64,000 nucleotides of DNA from Streptomyces sp. LBL (GTDB lineage: Bacteria; Actinomycetota; Actinomycetes; Streptomycetales; Streptomycetaceae), in NCBI RefSeq assembly GCF_029893585.1, contig NZ_JARXYX010000041.1:1-64000 (forward strand). Reading direction: 5' to 3'. Of the stretch, positions 29,001-37,779 are shown in pieces. The position numbers and the translations under genes are program-made. The notes under the pieces are model-generated. The model did not search any database. It saw only the letters and a program-made list of their open reading frames with translations, and was not told where the DNA came from. Every line of letters starts with the position of its first letter. Position 1 is the first letter of the stretch.

Positions 29001-29355
29001 GCCAACCTCCTGAAATCGGGATGCCCTGACCGAAGGCAGGCACCCCAGGCGCGGACGATGGTGTGCGACGGCATACCCCCGCGCGCGGGCTCACGACCGT
29101 CGCATCCTCAGACCGCGCAGGATGCGGCCGAGGGGTGGCTCAGTACGGCACCACGGTGACGCCCCCCGGACCCGGGCTCCGACGCGAAGGTCACGACGGG
29201 CTCCGGTCGGCGGGCCCGGGAGGGAAACCGCAGGTGTCCCGCGGGTCCGGAAGGCGCGGGCCCGGGCGCGGGGATCGCGGACCTCGGCCCGCAGTCGCTC
29301 CAGTTCACCGTGGCCCGCGCCCTCGCCGTCACCGACGACGCTCATCCGGGCAGCA
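29001..29355. other. Gene-poor interval
   Basis: 355 bp. One minus-strand frame (29345 to 29091) begins SVVGDGEGAGHGELERLRAEV, which looks helical and gene-like, but it then becomes proline/arginine-rich and has no ribosome site. It may be the worn start of a small gene after the DUF5133 gene; I do not call it. Confidence 0.4.
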
Positions 29356-29580
29356 TCACTCGGGCACCCCCGCGGTCTCGCGCTCCGGGACGGCCGTGAG
29401 CAGCCGGTGAGCGGTCTCCAGGGCCGGCCTCACATCTCGCGCACCGGTCGACACGCAGAGCGTGTAGGCGAGGTCGCGGGCCCGCTGACGGGCTCCGCTC
29501 GCACCGGCGGCCTCCTCGGCCGCCAGCGCCTCGTACTCGTCGACGAGTCCACGCAGGAACGCGGGGTGGGTGATCGGCAT
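29356..29580 (-). CDS. DUF5133 domain protein
   Basis: 74 residues. ITHPAFLRGLVDEYEAL, then ARDLAYTLCVSTGARDVR and LETAHRLL match the short DUF5133 proteins of Streptomyces, usually found near stress regulators. It starts 15 bp after the stop of the sigma factor on the same strand, so it is probably co-transcribed. The role is unknown; the helical, soluble nature suggests a protein partner. Confidence 0.75.
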   Translation of the reverse strand: MPITHPAFLRGLVDEYEALAAEEAAGASGARQRARDLAYTLCVSTGARDVRPALETAHRLLTAVPERETAGVPE

Positions 29581-29595
29581 CGGTCGTGCTCCCCT

Positions 29596-30465
29596 TCACT
29601 CAGGGCGTCCGCCCGGGCCACGGCGGTTCGTTCGCTGTCCCATCACCTCGTCGCGCACCCGGGCGCAACTGCGGGTGATGAGGCGGGAGACATGCATCTG
29701 GGAGATGCCGAGCTGATCGGCGATGTGGCTTTGGGTCATGTCCTCGAAGAAACGCATGTAGAGGATGGCGCGCTCCCGCTCGGGCAGCCGACGCAGACCT
29801 TCCTTGGCGGACTCACGATCGACGACGGTGTCGAACGAGGTGTCCGAGGCGCCCAGGGTGTCCGCGAGGTTGTAACCGTCGTCGCCGGCCGAGAGTTCGG
29901 CGTCCAGCGACAGGGTGCTGAAGCTTTCGAGGGCCTCCATCCCGGCGGTGACCTCGTCCTCGGTGAGCCCGGTGTGAGCGGCGATGTCAGATGTCGAGGG
30001 CTCTGCGGAGCCGGGGCTCTGCACCAGCTCGCGGCGTGCCACGCGCACCTTGTTGCGCAGTTCCTGGACTCGACGGGGGACGCGCAGCGCCCACATCCGG
30101 TCCCGGAAATGCCGCTTGACCTCGCCGGTGATGGTGGGTACGGCGTAGCTTTCGAAGGCGCCCCGTTCGGGTTCGAACCGGTCGATCGCCTTCACCAGGC
30201 CCAGCGCGGCCACCTGTCGCAGGTCCTCGACCGACTCGCCGCGGTCGCGGAAGCGGCCGGCGATCCGGTGGGCCATGGGCAGCCAGGCGGTGACGAGTTC
30301 GTCGCGGACGGCGTCCCGTTCGGGACCGTCCTCCAGTCCGGCCATTCGGGTGAAGAGGGCGGCGGTGTCGGGGGCGTCGTCGTGACGGCGTCGGTTCGGA
30401 GAGGTCTGGGTCCGGGGCTGCTGGCCGGGTGCACCAGGACGGCTTGTCGACATATCGATGAGCAT
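29596..30465 (-). CDS. RNA polymerase sigma factor, sigma-B/F/G family
   Basis: 289 residues. Region 2 contains LVTAWLPMAHRIAGRFRDRG, EDLRQVAALGLVKAIDRFEP and the -10 reading helix; region 3 has VPRRVQELRNKVRVA; region 4 has LPERERAILYMRFFEDMTQS followed by the HTH IADQLGISQMHVSRL. This is the Streptomyces SigB/SigF/SigG group, controlled by RsbW-type anti-sigma factors. ATG 30465 has AGGAG about eight bases upstream. The anti-sigma-like gene lies 179 bp upstream on the same strand. It is the natural reader of the sigma-B-type promoters listed here. Confidence 0.93.
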   Translation of the reverse strand: MLIDMSTSRPGAPGQQPRTQTSPNRRRHDDAPDTAALFTRMAGLEDGPERDAVRDELVTAWLPMAHRIAGRFRDRGESVEDLRQVAALGLVKAIDRFEPERGAFESYAVPTITGEVKRHFRDRMWALRVPRRVQELRNKVRVARRELVQSPGSAEPSTSDIAAHTGLTEDEVTAGMEALESFSTLSLDAELSAGDDGYNLADTLGASDTSFDTVVDRESAKEGLRRLPERERAILYMRFFEDMTQSHIADQLGISQMHVSRLITRSCARVRDEVMGQRTNRRGPGGRPE

Positions 30466-30644
30466 GCGGAATCGCTCCTGAAGCAGGTTGGTTCAGGGAG
30501 TTACCGCGGGAAGGTCGCTGCCCGGATGACCTGGAAGTGGCCCCGGAGCAGCCACACCACTCCCGCTGGCGCGCCTCCGGTCCGAAGCACGAAACTCCAT
30601 CTGCCCTGCCGCCCTGGGTGCAAACCCGGGCTCCGAAAAACTCT

Positions 30645-31088
30645 TCAGGACAGGGGCACCAGGGCGGTGACGCACTTTCCGCCGGTCGGCAGGTCGGTCA
30701 CCCGGACATCGTGGGCCAGTCGGCAGACGATCGGCCAGCCATGGCCGCCGATCCGGTGACAGCCTCGCCGGTCCACCCGAGGGGCGACCACCGGCACGTC
30801 GGCACTGCGGTCGCACACCGACACGCGCACATCGCGCCCCACCACGTCGACGTGGAAGTTCGTGATGCCGCCGCCATGCAGGATGGCGTTGGTGGTGAGT
30901 TCCGAGGCGACGAGGAGGGCGTCGGAGAGGGCGTCCGGGTCACACCGTGCACACGTGGCACGGCAGCGTTCGGTGACAGCCCGCTCCACGGCCCTGCGCG
31001 CCTCGGCCGGTTTGCGCGGCCCGGCACGACCGCGCCGTTCGGCGGCGAACGGTTCGAGGGCGAATTCGGTCCCGTGCTGCTCGCACAT
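30645..31088 (-). CDS. RsbW-like anti-sigma factor/serine kinase
   Basis: 147 residues, GHKL ATPase: EARRAVERAVTERC, the N box ALLVASELTTNAILHGGGI, and HRIGGHGWPIVCRLAHDVRV as the G box. A Cys-rich element (RCRATCARCDPD) sits before the N box, a feature that might sense redox or metal. It probably sequesters the sigma factor encoded next and phosphorylates a STAS antagonist. ATG 31088 with AGGGAG upstream is preferred over an in-frame ATG at 31163. Divergent from the small gene at 31339. Confidence 0.87.
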   Translation of the reverse strand: MCEQHGTEFALEPFAAERRGRAGPRKPAEARRAVERAVTERCRATCARCDPDALSDALLVASELTTNAILHGGGITNFHVDVVGRDVRVSVCDRSADVPVVAPRVDRRGCHRIGGHGWPIVCRLAHDVRVTDLPTGGKCVTALVPLS

Positions 31089-31338
31089 CCCTGTAACTCC
31101 CTGGTCGCTAAAACTAGACGAAAAGCCCGTTACGGCTACGTCCTCGGCGGCCCGTCGGGGCACTGGCGTCCCCGGACTCGGCGGCTCTTCCCACCTCCAC
31201 CACAGCGGTCGTGCACCTCACGCTGCGCGGGCCTGTACAGGTCTCACTCCTTCGGCTCACCTCTCCCCGGCCTGCCAAACTTCTCCTCCCGGGCGGAAAG
31301 CGGGCCATCCCGGCGCGCTGAGCGGGTACGCGAAGGCC

Positions 31339-31563
31339 ATGACCGATGTAGTGGACTCAGACGAACTACTGCGGCGCATCCAGCGCGCCAGGGCCTGCGC
31401 GGAAGAGGAGGAGCGGGCCTGGAGGACCCGGCGCGAGGCGCTCCGGCAGACCGATCCGGACGGGGCCCGGGAGGCGGACGTCCGCAGTCTGGCCTACGAG
31501 AGCGTGCTCAGGGTGCTGGACGAGATCGTGACCCCCGGCAAACACGCAGAGCGGGAGCCGTGA
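31339..31563 (+). CDS. Small acidic hypothetical protein
   Basis: 74 residues, highly charged and helical: SDELLRRIQRARACAEEEER and LAYESVLRVLDEIVTPGKHA. No family is recognised. GAAGG just upstream supports ATG 31339. It is divergent from the RsbW-like gene with about 250 bp between them, in which I found no clear sigma-B promoter. Confidence 0.6.
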   Translation: MTDVVDSDELLRRIQRARACAEEEERAWRTRREALRQTDPDGAREADVRSLAYESVLRVLDEIVTPGKHAEREP

Positions 31564-31999
31564 CGACCGAAGGACCGGGCTGGACGCGGGCATGAACCTC
31601 CCCGATGCCACCGACTCCGAGATGGAGACGATCAGGGTTGTCACCCGGGACGCCGAGTGACAACGGAGTGAAACAGGTCACGTGACCCGCATTCGGCTTC
31701 GCACTCCGCCCTGAATGGTTTACGTTCGTACGTACGTGGCCCACGGAGTCGACCTCATCGTCCTCCGTACGCCACCAACGACTGCCCTGGCTGGCCTCCC
31801 CCGTCCAGCCAGGGCATTCTTATGCCTCGGCCGCAGACCCTGGACCCTGTCGCGTACCCGACCTTCCAGCGAGCCGACGTCCCTCCCGACGAGGGATCGG
31901 GACCGGTTTCTCCGTCCGTCGAGGTGCCTTGGGCGCGGCCTGCCGCTGAAATGGACGGAGGGAATACCGGAATCCGTCCCCGGCGAGGAGTCCCGTGCC
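31564..31999 (+). other. Intergenic region with a strong hairpin
   Basis: 436 bp. A perfect 11-bp stem GCCCTGGCTGG/CCAGCCAGGGC (31784-31794 and 31805-31815, loop 10) is followed by ATTCTTA, which fits an intrinsic terminator. A 22-codon frame at 31591-31659 has no ribosome site. A run of CGTACGTACGT lies at about 31727-31737. No gene is supported. Confidence 0.55.
31784..31815 (+). terminator. Hairpin, probable terminator
   Basis: An 11-bp perfect stem with a 10-base pyrimidine-rich loop, followed by a short T-containing run. It lies between the small acidic gene and the cyclic-nucleotide-domain gene. Confidence 0.6.
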
Positions 32000-32455
32000 A
32001 TGACCAAAGCGATCAAACTGCTGACCGCCCTTCCGCCGTCGCAGCGTCAGCGTCTGATGACGCTGGCCCGGGAGGTCGCCTTCCGTGAGGACGTCCTGAT
32101 CTTCGAGGCGGGCGGCACGGCCGACCGCTTCTGGGTCATCCGCTCGAGCGCGGTCTCGCTGACCCAGCAGGTGACGTCCCAGCAGCGGGTGACCGTGGCC
32201 GGTCTCGGCGCGGGCGACCTGCTCGGCTGGTCCTGGCTGTTCCCGCCGTACCGGTGGGACTTCGGTGCGGAGGCCTTCAGCCCGGTGCGCGCCTACGAGT
32301 TCGACGCGGCGGCGGTGCTCGAACTGTGCGAGGAGGACCAGCAGCTGGGGATGATCCTGGTGCGGTCCGTCGCCGAGATCCTCGCGCACCGGCTGGAGAC
32401 GACCCGGAGCAAACTGATGGAGCAGTACACGATGCGCCGGCGGGGCTCCCTTTAG
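32000..32455 (+). CDS. Cyclic nucleotide-binding domain protein without HTH
   Basis: 151 residues, one cNMP-binding beta-roll: FREDVLIFEAGGTADRFWVI, TVAGLGAGDLLGWSWLFPPY and a C-terminal helix LVRSVAEILAHRLETTRSKL. Unlike CRP it stops after the dimer helix, with no DNA-binding domain, so it probably signals to a partner protein. GGCGAGGAG nine bases upstream supports ATG 32000. It converges on the MFS gene with only 10 bp between the stops. Confidence 0.85.
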   Translation: MTKAIKLLTALPPSQRQRLMTLAREVAFREDVLIFEAGGTADRFWVIRSSAVSLTQQVTSQQRVTVAGLGAGDLLGWSWLFPPYRWDFGAEAFSPVRAYEFDAAAVLELCEEDQQLGMILVRSVAEILAHRLETTRSKLMEQYTMRRRGSL

Positions 32456-32465
32456 CACACCGCCC

Positions 32466-33767
32466 TCAGATGCGGTAGCGGCGCAGCGCCGGTACCGCGA
32501 AGGCCAGACCCAGCATGACGGCGATCACCAGAAGTCCGCCGCCCGCGACCGCCGTGCGCGCGCCGAAGGCCGAACCTGCCGTGCCGTGCAGGACGTCGGC
32601 CAGGCGCGGGCCGCCCGCGACGACGACGGTGAAGACGCCCTGCATCCGGCCGCGCATCTCGTCGGTCGCGGCCGACAGCAGGATCGCCCCGCGGAAGACC
32701 ATGGAGACCATGTCGGCGACCCCGGCCACGGCGAGGAACACCACCGCGAGCCACAGACTGTCGGTCAGTCCGAAGCCGGTGATGGCGGCGCCCCAGGCGA
32801 CCACCGCGCCGATCACCATCCAGCCGTGCCGGCGGGCCCGGGAGAAGGTGCCGGACAACAGTCCGCCGGCCACCGCACCGATCGGGATCGCCGCGAACAG
32901 CAGGCCGAGCGCGAGCCCTTCGCCGTAGGGGGCGTACGTCTGGGAGGCGAGCTGGGGGAACAGAGCGCGGGGCATGCCGAAGACCATCGCGATGATGTCG
33001 GCGAGGAAGGACAGCAACAGCACCTTGTGCGCGGAGATGTAGCGGAAGCCGGCCACGATCTCCCGCACGCCCGCCCGGCGGGCCAGGGCGGACGCCAGCG
33101 GGGGCAGCGAGGGCAGTTGGTGGACCGCCCACACCGTGACGCACAGCGCCAGGGCGTCGATGAGGTACAGCTCCGGCAGGCCGATGACGGGTATCAGGAC
33201 ACCGGCGAGCAGCGGTCCGACGACCTGGCCGGTCTGCATGACGGTGGAGCCGAGGGCGTTGGCGGCGGGCAACTGGTCCTCGGGCACCAGGCGGGCGATG
33301 GAGGCGTTGCGGGCCGGGGCGTTCAGTCCCCAGAACGCCTGTTGTACGGCGAGCAGCACCATGAGGACGGCCACCGAGCCGAGCCCGGTGACGGCCTGGA
33401 GCCAGAACAGCACCGAGGTGACGGCGATACCGCTGTTGGTGATCAGCAGCAGCCTGCGCCGGTCCATGGTGTCGGCGACCGCCCCGCCCCACAGCGCGAA
33501 CACGATCAGCGGCAGCAGTCCGGCGAGGCTGGCGGCGCCCACCCAGGCCGAGGACCCGGTGATGTCGTAGATCTGCTTGGGCACTGCGACGGCGGTGAGC
33601 TGGCTGCCGACGGCCGTGACGATCGTCGACGACCACAGGCGTCGGTAGGCGGGGATGCGCAGGGGCCGGGTGTCCATGGCCCAGCGGCGCCAGCCGCGCC
33701 GGGGTTCCTTCGTCTCGTCCGCGGCGGGCGTCCGCGGTTCGGTGCTGCTGCTCTCGCTGGTGTCCAC
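32466..33767 (-). CDS. MFS transporter, EntS/MFS_3-like exporter
   Basis: 433 residues with about 12 membrane helices. The opening ALRIPAYRRLWSSTIVTAVG and the A motif GGAVADTMDRRRLLL are those of MFS_3 exporters such as enterobactin efflux proteins. In this family substrates are often siderophores or drugs; nothing nearby identifies the cargo. The N-terminal 30 residues are polar and acidic (SSSTEPRTPAADETKEPRR). Confidence 0.87.
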   Translation of the reverse strand: MDTSESSSTEPRTPAADETKEPRRGWRRWAMDTRPLRIPAYRRLWSSTIVTAVGSQLTAVAVPKQIYDITGSSAWVGAASLAGLLPLIVFALWGGAVADTMDRRRLLLITNSGIAVTSVLFWLQAVTGLGSVAVLMVLLAVQQAFWGLNAPARNASIARLVPEDQLPAANALGSTVMQTGQVVGPLLAGVLIPVIGLPELYLIDALALCVTVWAVHQLPSLPPLASALARRAGVREIVAGFRYISAHKVLLLSFLADIIAMVFGMPRALFPQLASQTYAPYGEGLALGLLFAAIPIGAVAGGLLSGTFSRARRHGWMVIGAVVAWGAAITGFGLTDSLWLAVVFLAVAGVADMVSMVFRGAILLSAATDEMRGRMQGVFTVVVAGGPRLADVLHGTAGSAFGARTAVAGGGLLVIAVMLGLAFAVPALRRYRI

Positions 33768-34205
33768 GGGCTTCCTGGTTGCTCGTTACATCTATCCGGT
33801 CCGGGGTTCACTATCGCAGCGGTGCCCAGGAGTTCGGGATTCGATATCTCAGGTGCTGGACTCGGGCTCCGGGCTCCGGGCCGGCCGTCACACCCGCAAC
33901 CGGTTCGGGCATCTTTGCCCTCCTTGTGTCAACACCATTGACGGCGTGCGAGCGTACGGCGTTGTATCTGTGCCCAAGGCCCCGTACATCCCGGTGTCCT
34001 CGGCCCGGAGGCCTTCCCGGCCAGCCCCTTCCTCGGCCTGCTGACCGCTTACGGCTCCCCCTGGGGCACCCGCGAACAGTGACCCACGCCATATCTTCAC
34101 GAGATCCCACACACTCGGTTGTTTCACCCACGCAATGACCGGTGACCCGCAAGCGAGTAACGCATCCCCCAGGGCACGTCCGACTACGATCGCAGGTGAC
34201 ATTGC
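33768..34205. other. Intergenic region between MFS and whiB genes
   Basis: 438 bp between divergent genes. A small repeat GGGCTCCGGGCTCCGGGC lies near 33865-33885. I saw no gene and no convincing promoter or hairpin, although the whiB promoter must lie here. Confidence 0.4.
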
Positions 34206-34457
34206 ATGCAGAACTGGCGAGAACATGCCACGTGCCGCCACGAGGACCCCGACCTCTTCTTCCCGATCGGCACCACCGGCCCGGCGCTGGTGCAGCAGGA
34301 GCAGGCGCAGGCCGTCTGCCGACGCTGCCCGGTCCAGGAGCAGTGCCTGGAGTGGGCGTTGGACACCGGTCAGTCCATCGGTGTGTGGGGTGGCACGAGC
34401 GAGAACGAACGCCGCGCCCTGAAGCGGCGCGCGGCCGCCCGGAGGCGCTCCGGGTGA
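34206..34457 (+). CDS. WhiB-family iron-sulfur transcription factor
   Basis: 83 residues. Four Cys in the Wbl pattern: one near residue 10 (ATCRHEDPDLFF), then VCRRCPVQEQC, and the turn GVWGGTSENERR followed by a basic tail RAAARRR. Wbl proteins bind a 4Fe-4S cluster and act with the principal sigma factor on developmental or stress genes. ATG 34206 has AGGTGA six bases upstream. A very strong terminator follows directly. Confidence 0.95.
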   Translation: MQNWREHATCRHEDPDLFFPIGTTGPALVQQEQAQAVCRRCPVQEQCLEWALDTGQSIGVWGGTSENERRALKRRAAARRRSG

Positions 34458-34470
34458 CAGGACGACGCGG

Positions 34471-34527
34471 CGAGGGCCCGGTGCCGTTCGGGACGGCGGT
34501 AGCGTCCCGAACGGCACCGGGCCCTCG
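34471..34527 (+). terminator. Very long perfect terminator hairpin
   Basis: Arms 34471-34494 and 34504-34527 are perfectly complementary over 24 bp with a 9-base loop. It starts 13 bp after the whiB stop and also lies just past the end of the minus-strand DUF6098 remnant, so it can act in both directions. Confidence 0.85.
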
Positions 34528-34538
34528 CGTCAGCGGCC

Positions 34539-34820
34539 TCAGCCGCCGGTGAGGCGCAGCGGACCCCAGGAGTTCACCTGTCGGTCCACCATGGCGCGCC
34601 TCGTCGATCATCCGAGGGTCGATCCGGCACACCGGCCGGACGTCCGCGACCAGCGGACGTACAGGCCCTGATCCCGCTCGACCAGTTCGGCGAGTTCGGC
34701 GAGTTCGGCGAGTTCGGCGAGTTCGGCGAGTTCGGCGAGTTCGGCGAGTTCGGCGAGTTCGGCGAGTTCGGCGAGCGTGCGTACCACCGGCAGGTCGTCC
34801 GATCCGCCCGTGTCGTGACC
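34539..34820 (-). pseudogene. Decayed DUF6098-family gene with repeat expansion and internal deletion
   Basis: Pieces appear in order in three frames on the minus strand. First DDLPVVRTLAE, then an expanded LAE repeat, then LVERDQGLYVRWSR. Next, in another frame and joined at the bases GTCGCGGACGT, VADVRPVCRIDPRMIDEAR. Last, in a third frame, VNSWGPLRLTGG and a stop. From memory, DUF6098 proteins have these pieces with a long middle part that is absent here. No start codon lies in frame ahead of the first piece. The gene is dead: a deletion and two frame changes. Confidence 0.7.
34686..34775. repeat. Ten perfect copies of a 9-bp unit (TTCGGCGAG)
   Basis: 34686-34775 is exactly ten identical TTCGGCGAG units. 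On the minus strand each unit is CTCGCCGAA, coding Leu-Ala-Glu inside the DUF6098 remnant. Perfect identity means recent slippage expansion. Confidence 0.97.
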
Positions 34821-34883
34821 TCATTCGTCGTTCTTGCGCGCAGACGGAGTACCCGTCCGGCGGGAACGGAACCGAGCGGACCG

Positions 34884-36700
34884 CTACCGCTGCGGTGCGC
34901 CGGGCAGCCGCAGGGTGAAGACGCTGCCGGCGCCCGGCTCGGCGGCCGCGTCGACGGTGCCGCCGTGTCCCCCGACCAGGTGGCGGACGATCGGCAGGCC
35001 CAGGCCGCTGCCTCCGGTGCGGCGGCTGCGGGACTTCTCCGCGCGCCAGAACCGGTCGAATACGTGCGGCAGGTCGTCGGCGGCGATGCCGGTGCCGGTG
35101 TCGGTGACCTCCAGCAGGACGTCCTCGCCGTCGCGGCGGGCGGCCAGGGTGACGGTGCCGCCGGCGGGGGTGTGACGCAGGGCGTTGGAGACCAGGTTGC
35201 CCAGCGCCTGCCGCATCCGGACCGGGTCGGCCTCCAGCCACGGCGTGCCGTCCACGGAGGTGCGCAGGACGACACCGGCCGCGTCGGCCGCGACGCGGTG
35301 GGCTGCCGCGACCTGGTCGAGGAGGTCCTCGCAGCGCACGGGCTCAGGGTGCAGGCGGAGCGTGCCGGCGTCGGCGTCGGCGAGGTCACGCAGGTCGTCG
35401 ATGACCCGCTGGAGCACGAGGGCCTCGTCGTGCAGGGCCCCGAGCAGGGCCGGGGCCGGGGGGACGAGACCGTCGCGGGTGACCTCCAGCCAGCCGCGGA
35501 TGTTGGTGAGCGGGCTGCGCAGTTCGTGGGCGATGTCGCTGACCATCGCCCGGCGCTGGGCCTCCAGGCGTTCGCGGCGCTCGGTCAGTTCGTTGAAGGC
35601 GGCGGCCAGGATGCCGGTCTCGTCCCGCGTGGTGACGGGCACGCGCACATGCAGCTCGGGCGGCTGCTGGGCGGCCTCGGTCAGCGCGCGCAGCGGCCGT
35701 ACGAGCCTGGTGGCGATCACCGCGGTCACGGCGACGGTGACGGCGAGGACGAGCCCGGCGGTGCCGACGATCTTGGTCTTGTTGGCGGGCGACATGTCGA
35801 AGCGCACGGCGGGCGTGTCTCCGTCGCCGCCCAGGAACAGCTGTGCGGCGGGTGCGACGTACGGGTCGAGCTGGGCGCGGCGGGCCTCGTCGAGGCAGCC
35901 CTCGGCCGCGCGCGCGTCCCTGGACCCCACCTTGGCGAACACGGGCGCGAAGGACGGGTCCCGCAGGGCCGAGCTGGTCACGTCCACCCCGAGGAGCAGC
36001 GGCATCGTGGGATCCAGGCCCGCCCGGGTCAGACAACCCCGGACGCGGTTCTCGAGTGCGGTCAGCGCCTTCTGCTCCGTGGGCATCGCCGTGTTGAACC
36101 GTCCGTCGGCACAGGCGTCGGGCACATAGCCGGGCTCGGCGATGCCGTCCGCCCCGGTGAGGAGCGGCCGGCCGCTCGGGCTGCGGGTGAGGCGCAGGTC
36201 GATGCCGTAGCGGGCGAAGCAGTTCTGTCGTTTCCCGGCCAGGGCGTCGAGCTTGGCGCGTTCGCTCTCCATGAGCCGGTAGGGGCCGACCGCCCGCGGA
36301 TCCGTGCCGCGGATCTGGGCACCGCGCTCGGTGTAGGTGTCGGTGCGCAGGGGGTCGACGGTGGCGGCGGCGGTGAGCGGCAGGACGGTGCCGCGCCGCG
36401 CGGAGTCGGCGAAGGGGGTGCGGTCGGCGGTGGTCAGCGCGATGCGCCGGCCCTTCTCTGCGGACAGCTCCCGCACGGTCTCCCCCACTCCGCGCCAGTC
36501 GGGATGGGTGGCGGCGTAGCCGCTGAGCCGGGCGAGGATGTCCATGTCGTCGGCGAGGACCTGCCCCTGCTCCTCCCGCAGCGCGCGGGTGGTGGTCTCC
36601 ACGGCCAGCCAGGCGGTCGCCGCGACGGAGCACACGGCGATGAGGCCGGAGGCGATGAGCAGGCGGACCAGCAGCCGCTTGCGCAGGGGTATCCAGCCGC

Positions 36701-36704
<4 letters not shown>
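34884..36704 (-). CDS. Sensor histidine kinase of an OmpR-type pair
   Basis: 606 residues. An N-terminal membrane helix (LVRLLIASGLIAVCSVAATA), a long extracytoplasmic region (about 40-300), a second helix (IVGTAGLVLAVTVAVTAVIA), HAMP, HisKA with HELRSPLTNIRGWLE, and HATPase with LVSNALRH, DTGTGIAADD and GSGLGLPIV boxes. The ATG overlaps the response-regulator stop (ATGA), so the two are coupled. The sensed signal is unknown; the outer domain has paired Cys. Confidence 0.93.
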
Positions 36705-37399
<695 letters not shown>

Positions 37400-37437
37400 C
37401 CGGCGGATCCTAAGCGGTTGGGGAGACCTCGGCGGAC

Positions 37438-37722
37438 TCAGCGGGCACGAGAGGCGGCGGCGCCCACGACGACGACGGGGTGGCGGGTGCGGGAGGGCAC
37501 CTTCGCCAGGGTCCTCGGCCCGGGCCCGGACAGCTTCCGCGGGACCGCCTCGTCCGGGACCTCGGGCGAGAGCGCGGACGGGAACGAACCCGGGGCCGCG
37601 AGGACACTCGTCGCCGGGGCGGCTCCGGGCCGGTGGTCCTGGACCGCTGCCGCGCCGCCGCCACACCCGGTGAGCAGCAGGGACGCGGCCGGTAGCAGGA
37701 CGGACGGTCTGCGTCTGATCAT
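37438..37722 (-). CDS. Small putative lipoprotein
   Basis: 94 residues. Basic start MIRRRPSVLLPAASLLLTGC with a lipobox (LLTGC, Cys at 20), then a Gly/Ala/Pro-rich mature part without a recognised domain (KLSGPGPRTLAKVPSRT). It would be exported and lipid-anchored. It is on the same strand as, and 38 bp before, the response regulator, so it could be part of that signalling unit. Confidence 0.65.
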   Translation of the reverse strand: MIRRRPSVLLPAASLLLTGCGGGAAAVQDHRPGAAPATSVLAAPGSFPSALSPEVPDEAVPRKLSGPGPRTLAKVPSRTRHPVVVVGAAASRAR

Positions 37723-37779
37723 GGTTCGACCTTGACCGAGACTTGTGAGGAACTCGTCAGGACCGTCCGCCTGTTCGGG

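Noticed and set aside
29070..29095. GGGTAT on the minus strand upstream of the DUF1206 gene as a sigma-B promoter
   Set aside because: No GNNT at the allowed spacing; only the -10 part matches.
31324..31329. GGGTAC as a sigma-B -10 element ahead of the small gene at 31339
   Set aside because: There is no GNNT 14-16 bases upstream and the start codon is only 9 bases away.
31715..31785. tRNA-like end (CCACCA near 31771) followed by a terminator hairpin
   Set aside because: No T-loop GGTTCGA, no acceptor-stem pairing and no cloverleaf could be drawn.
34686..34775. CRISPR-like array
   Set aside because: The units are adjacent 9-mers without spacers; it is a microsatellite in a dead coding region.
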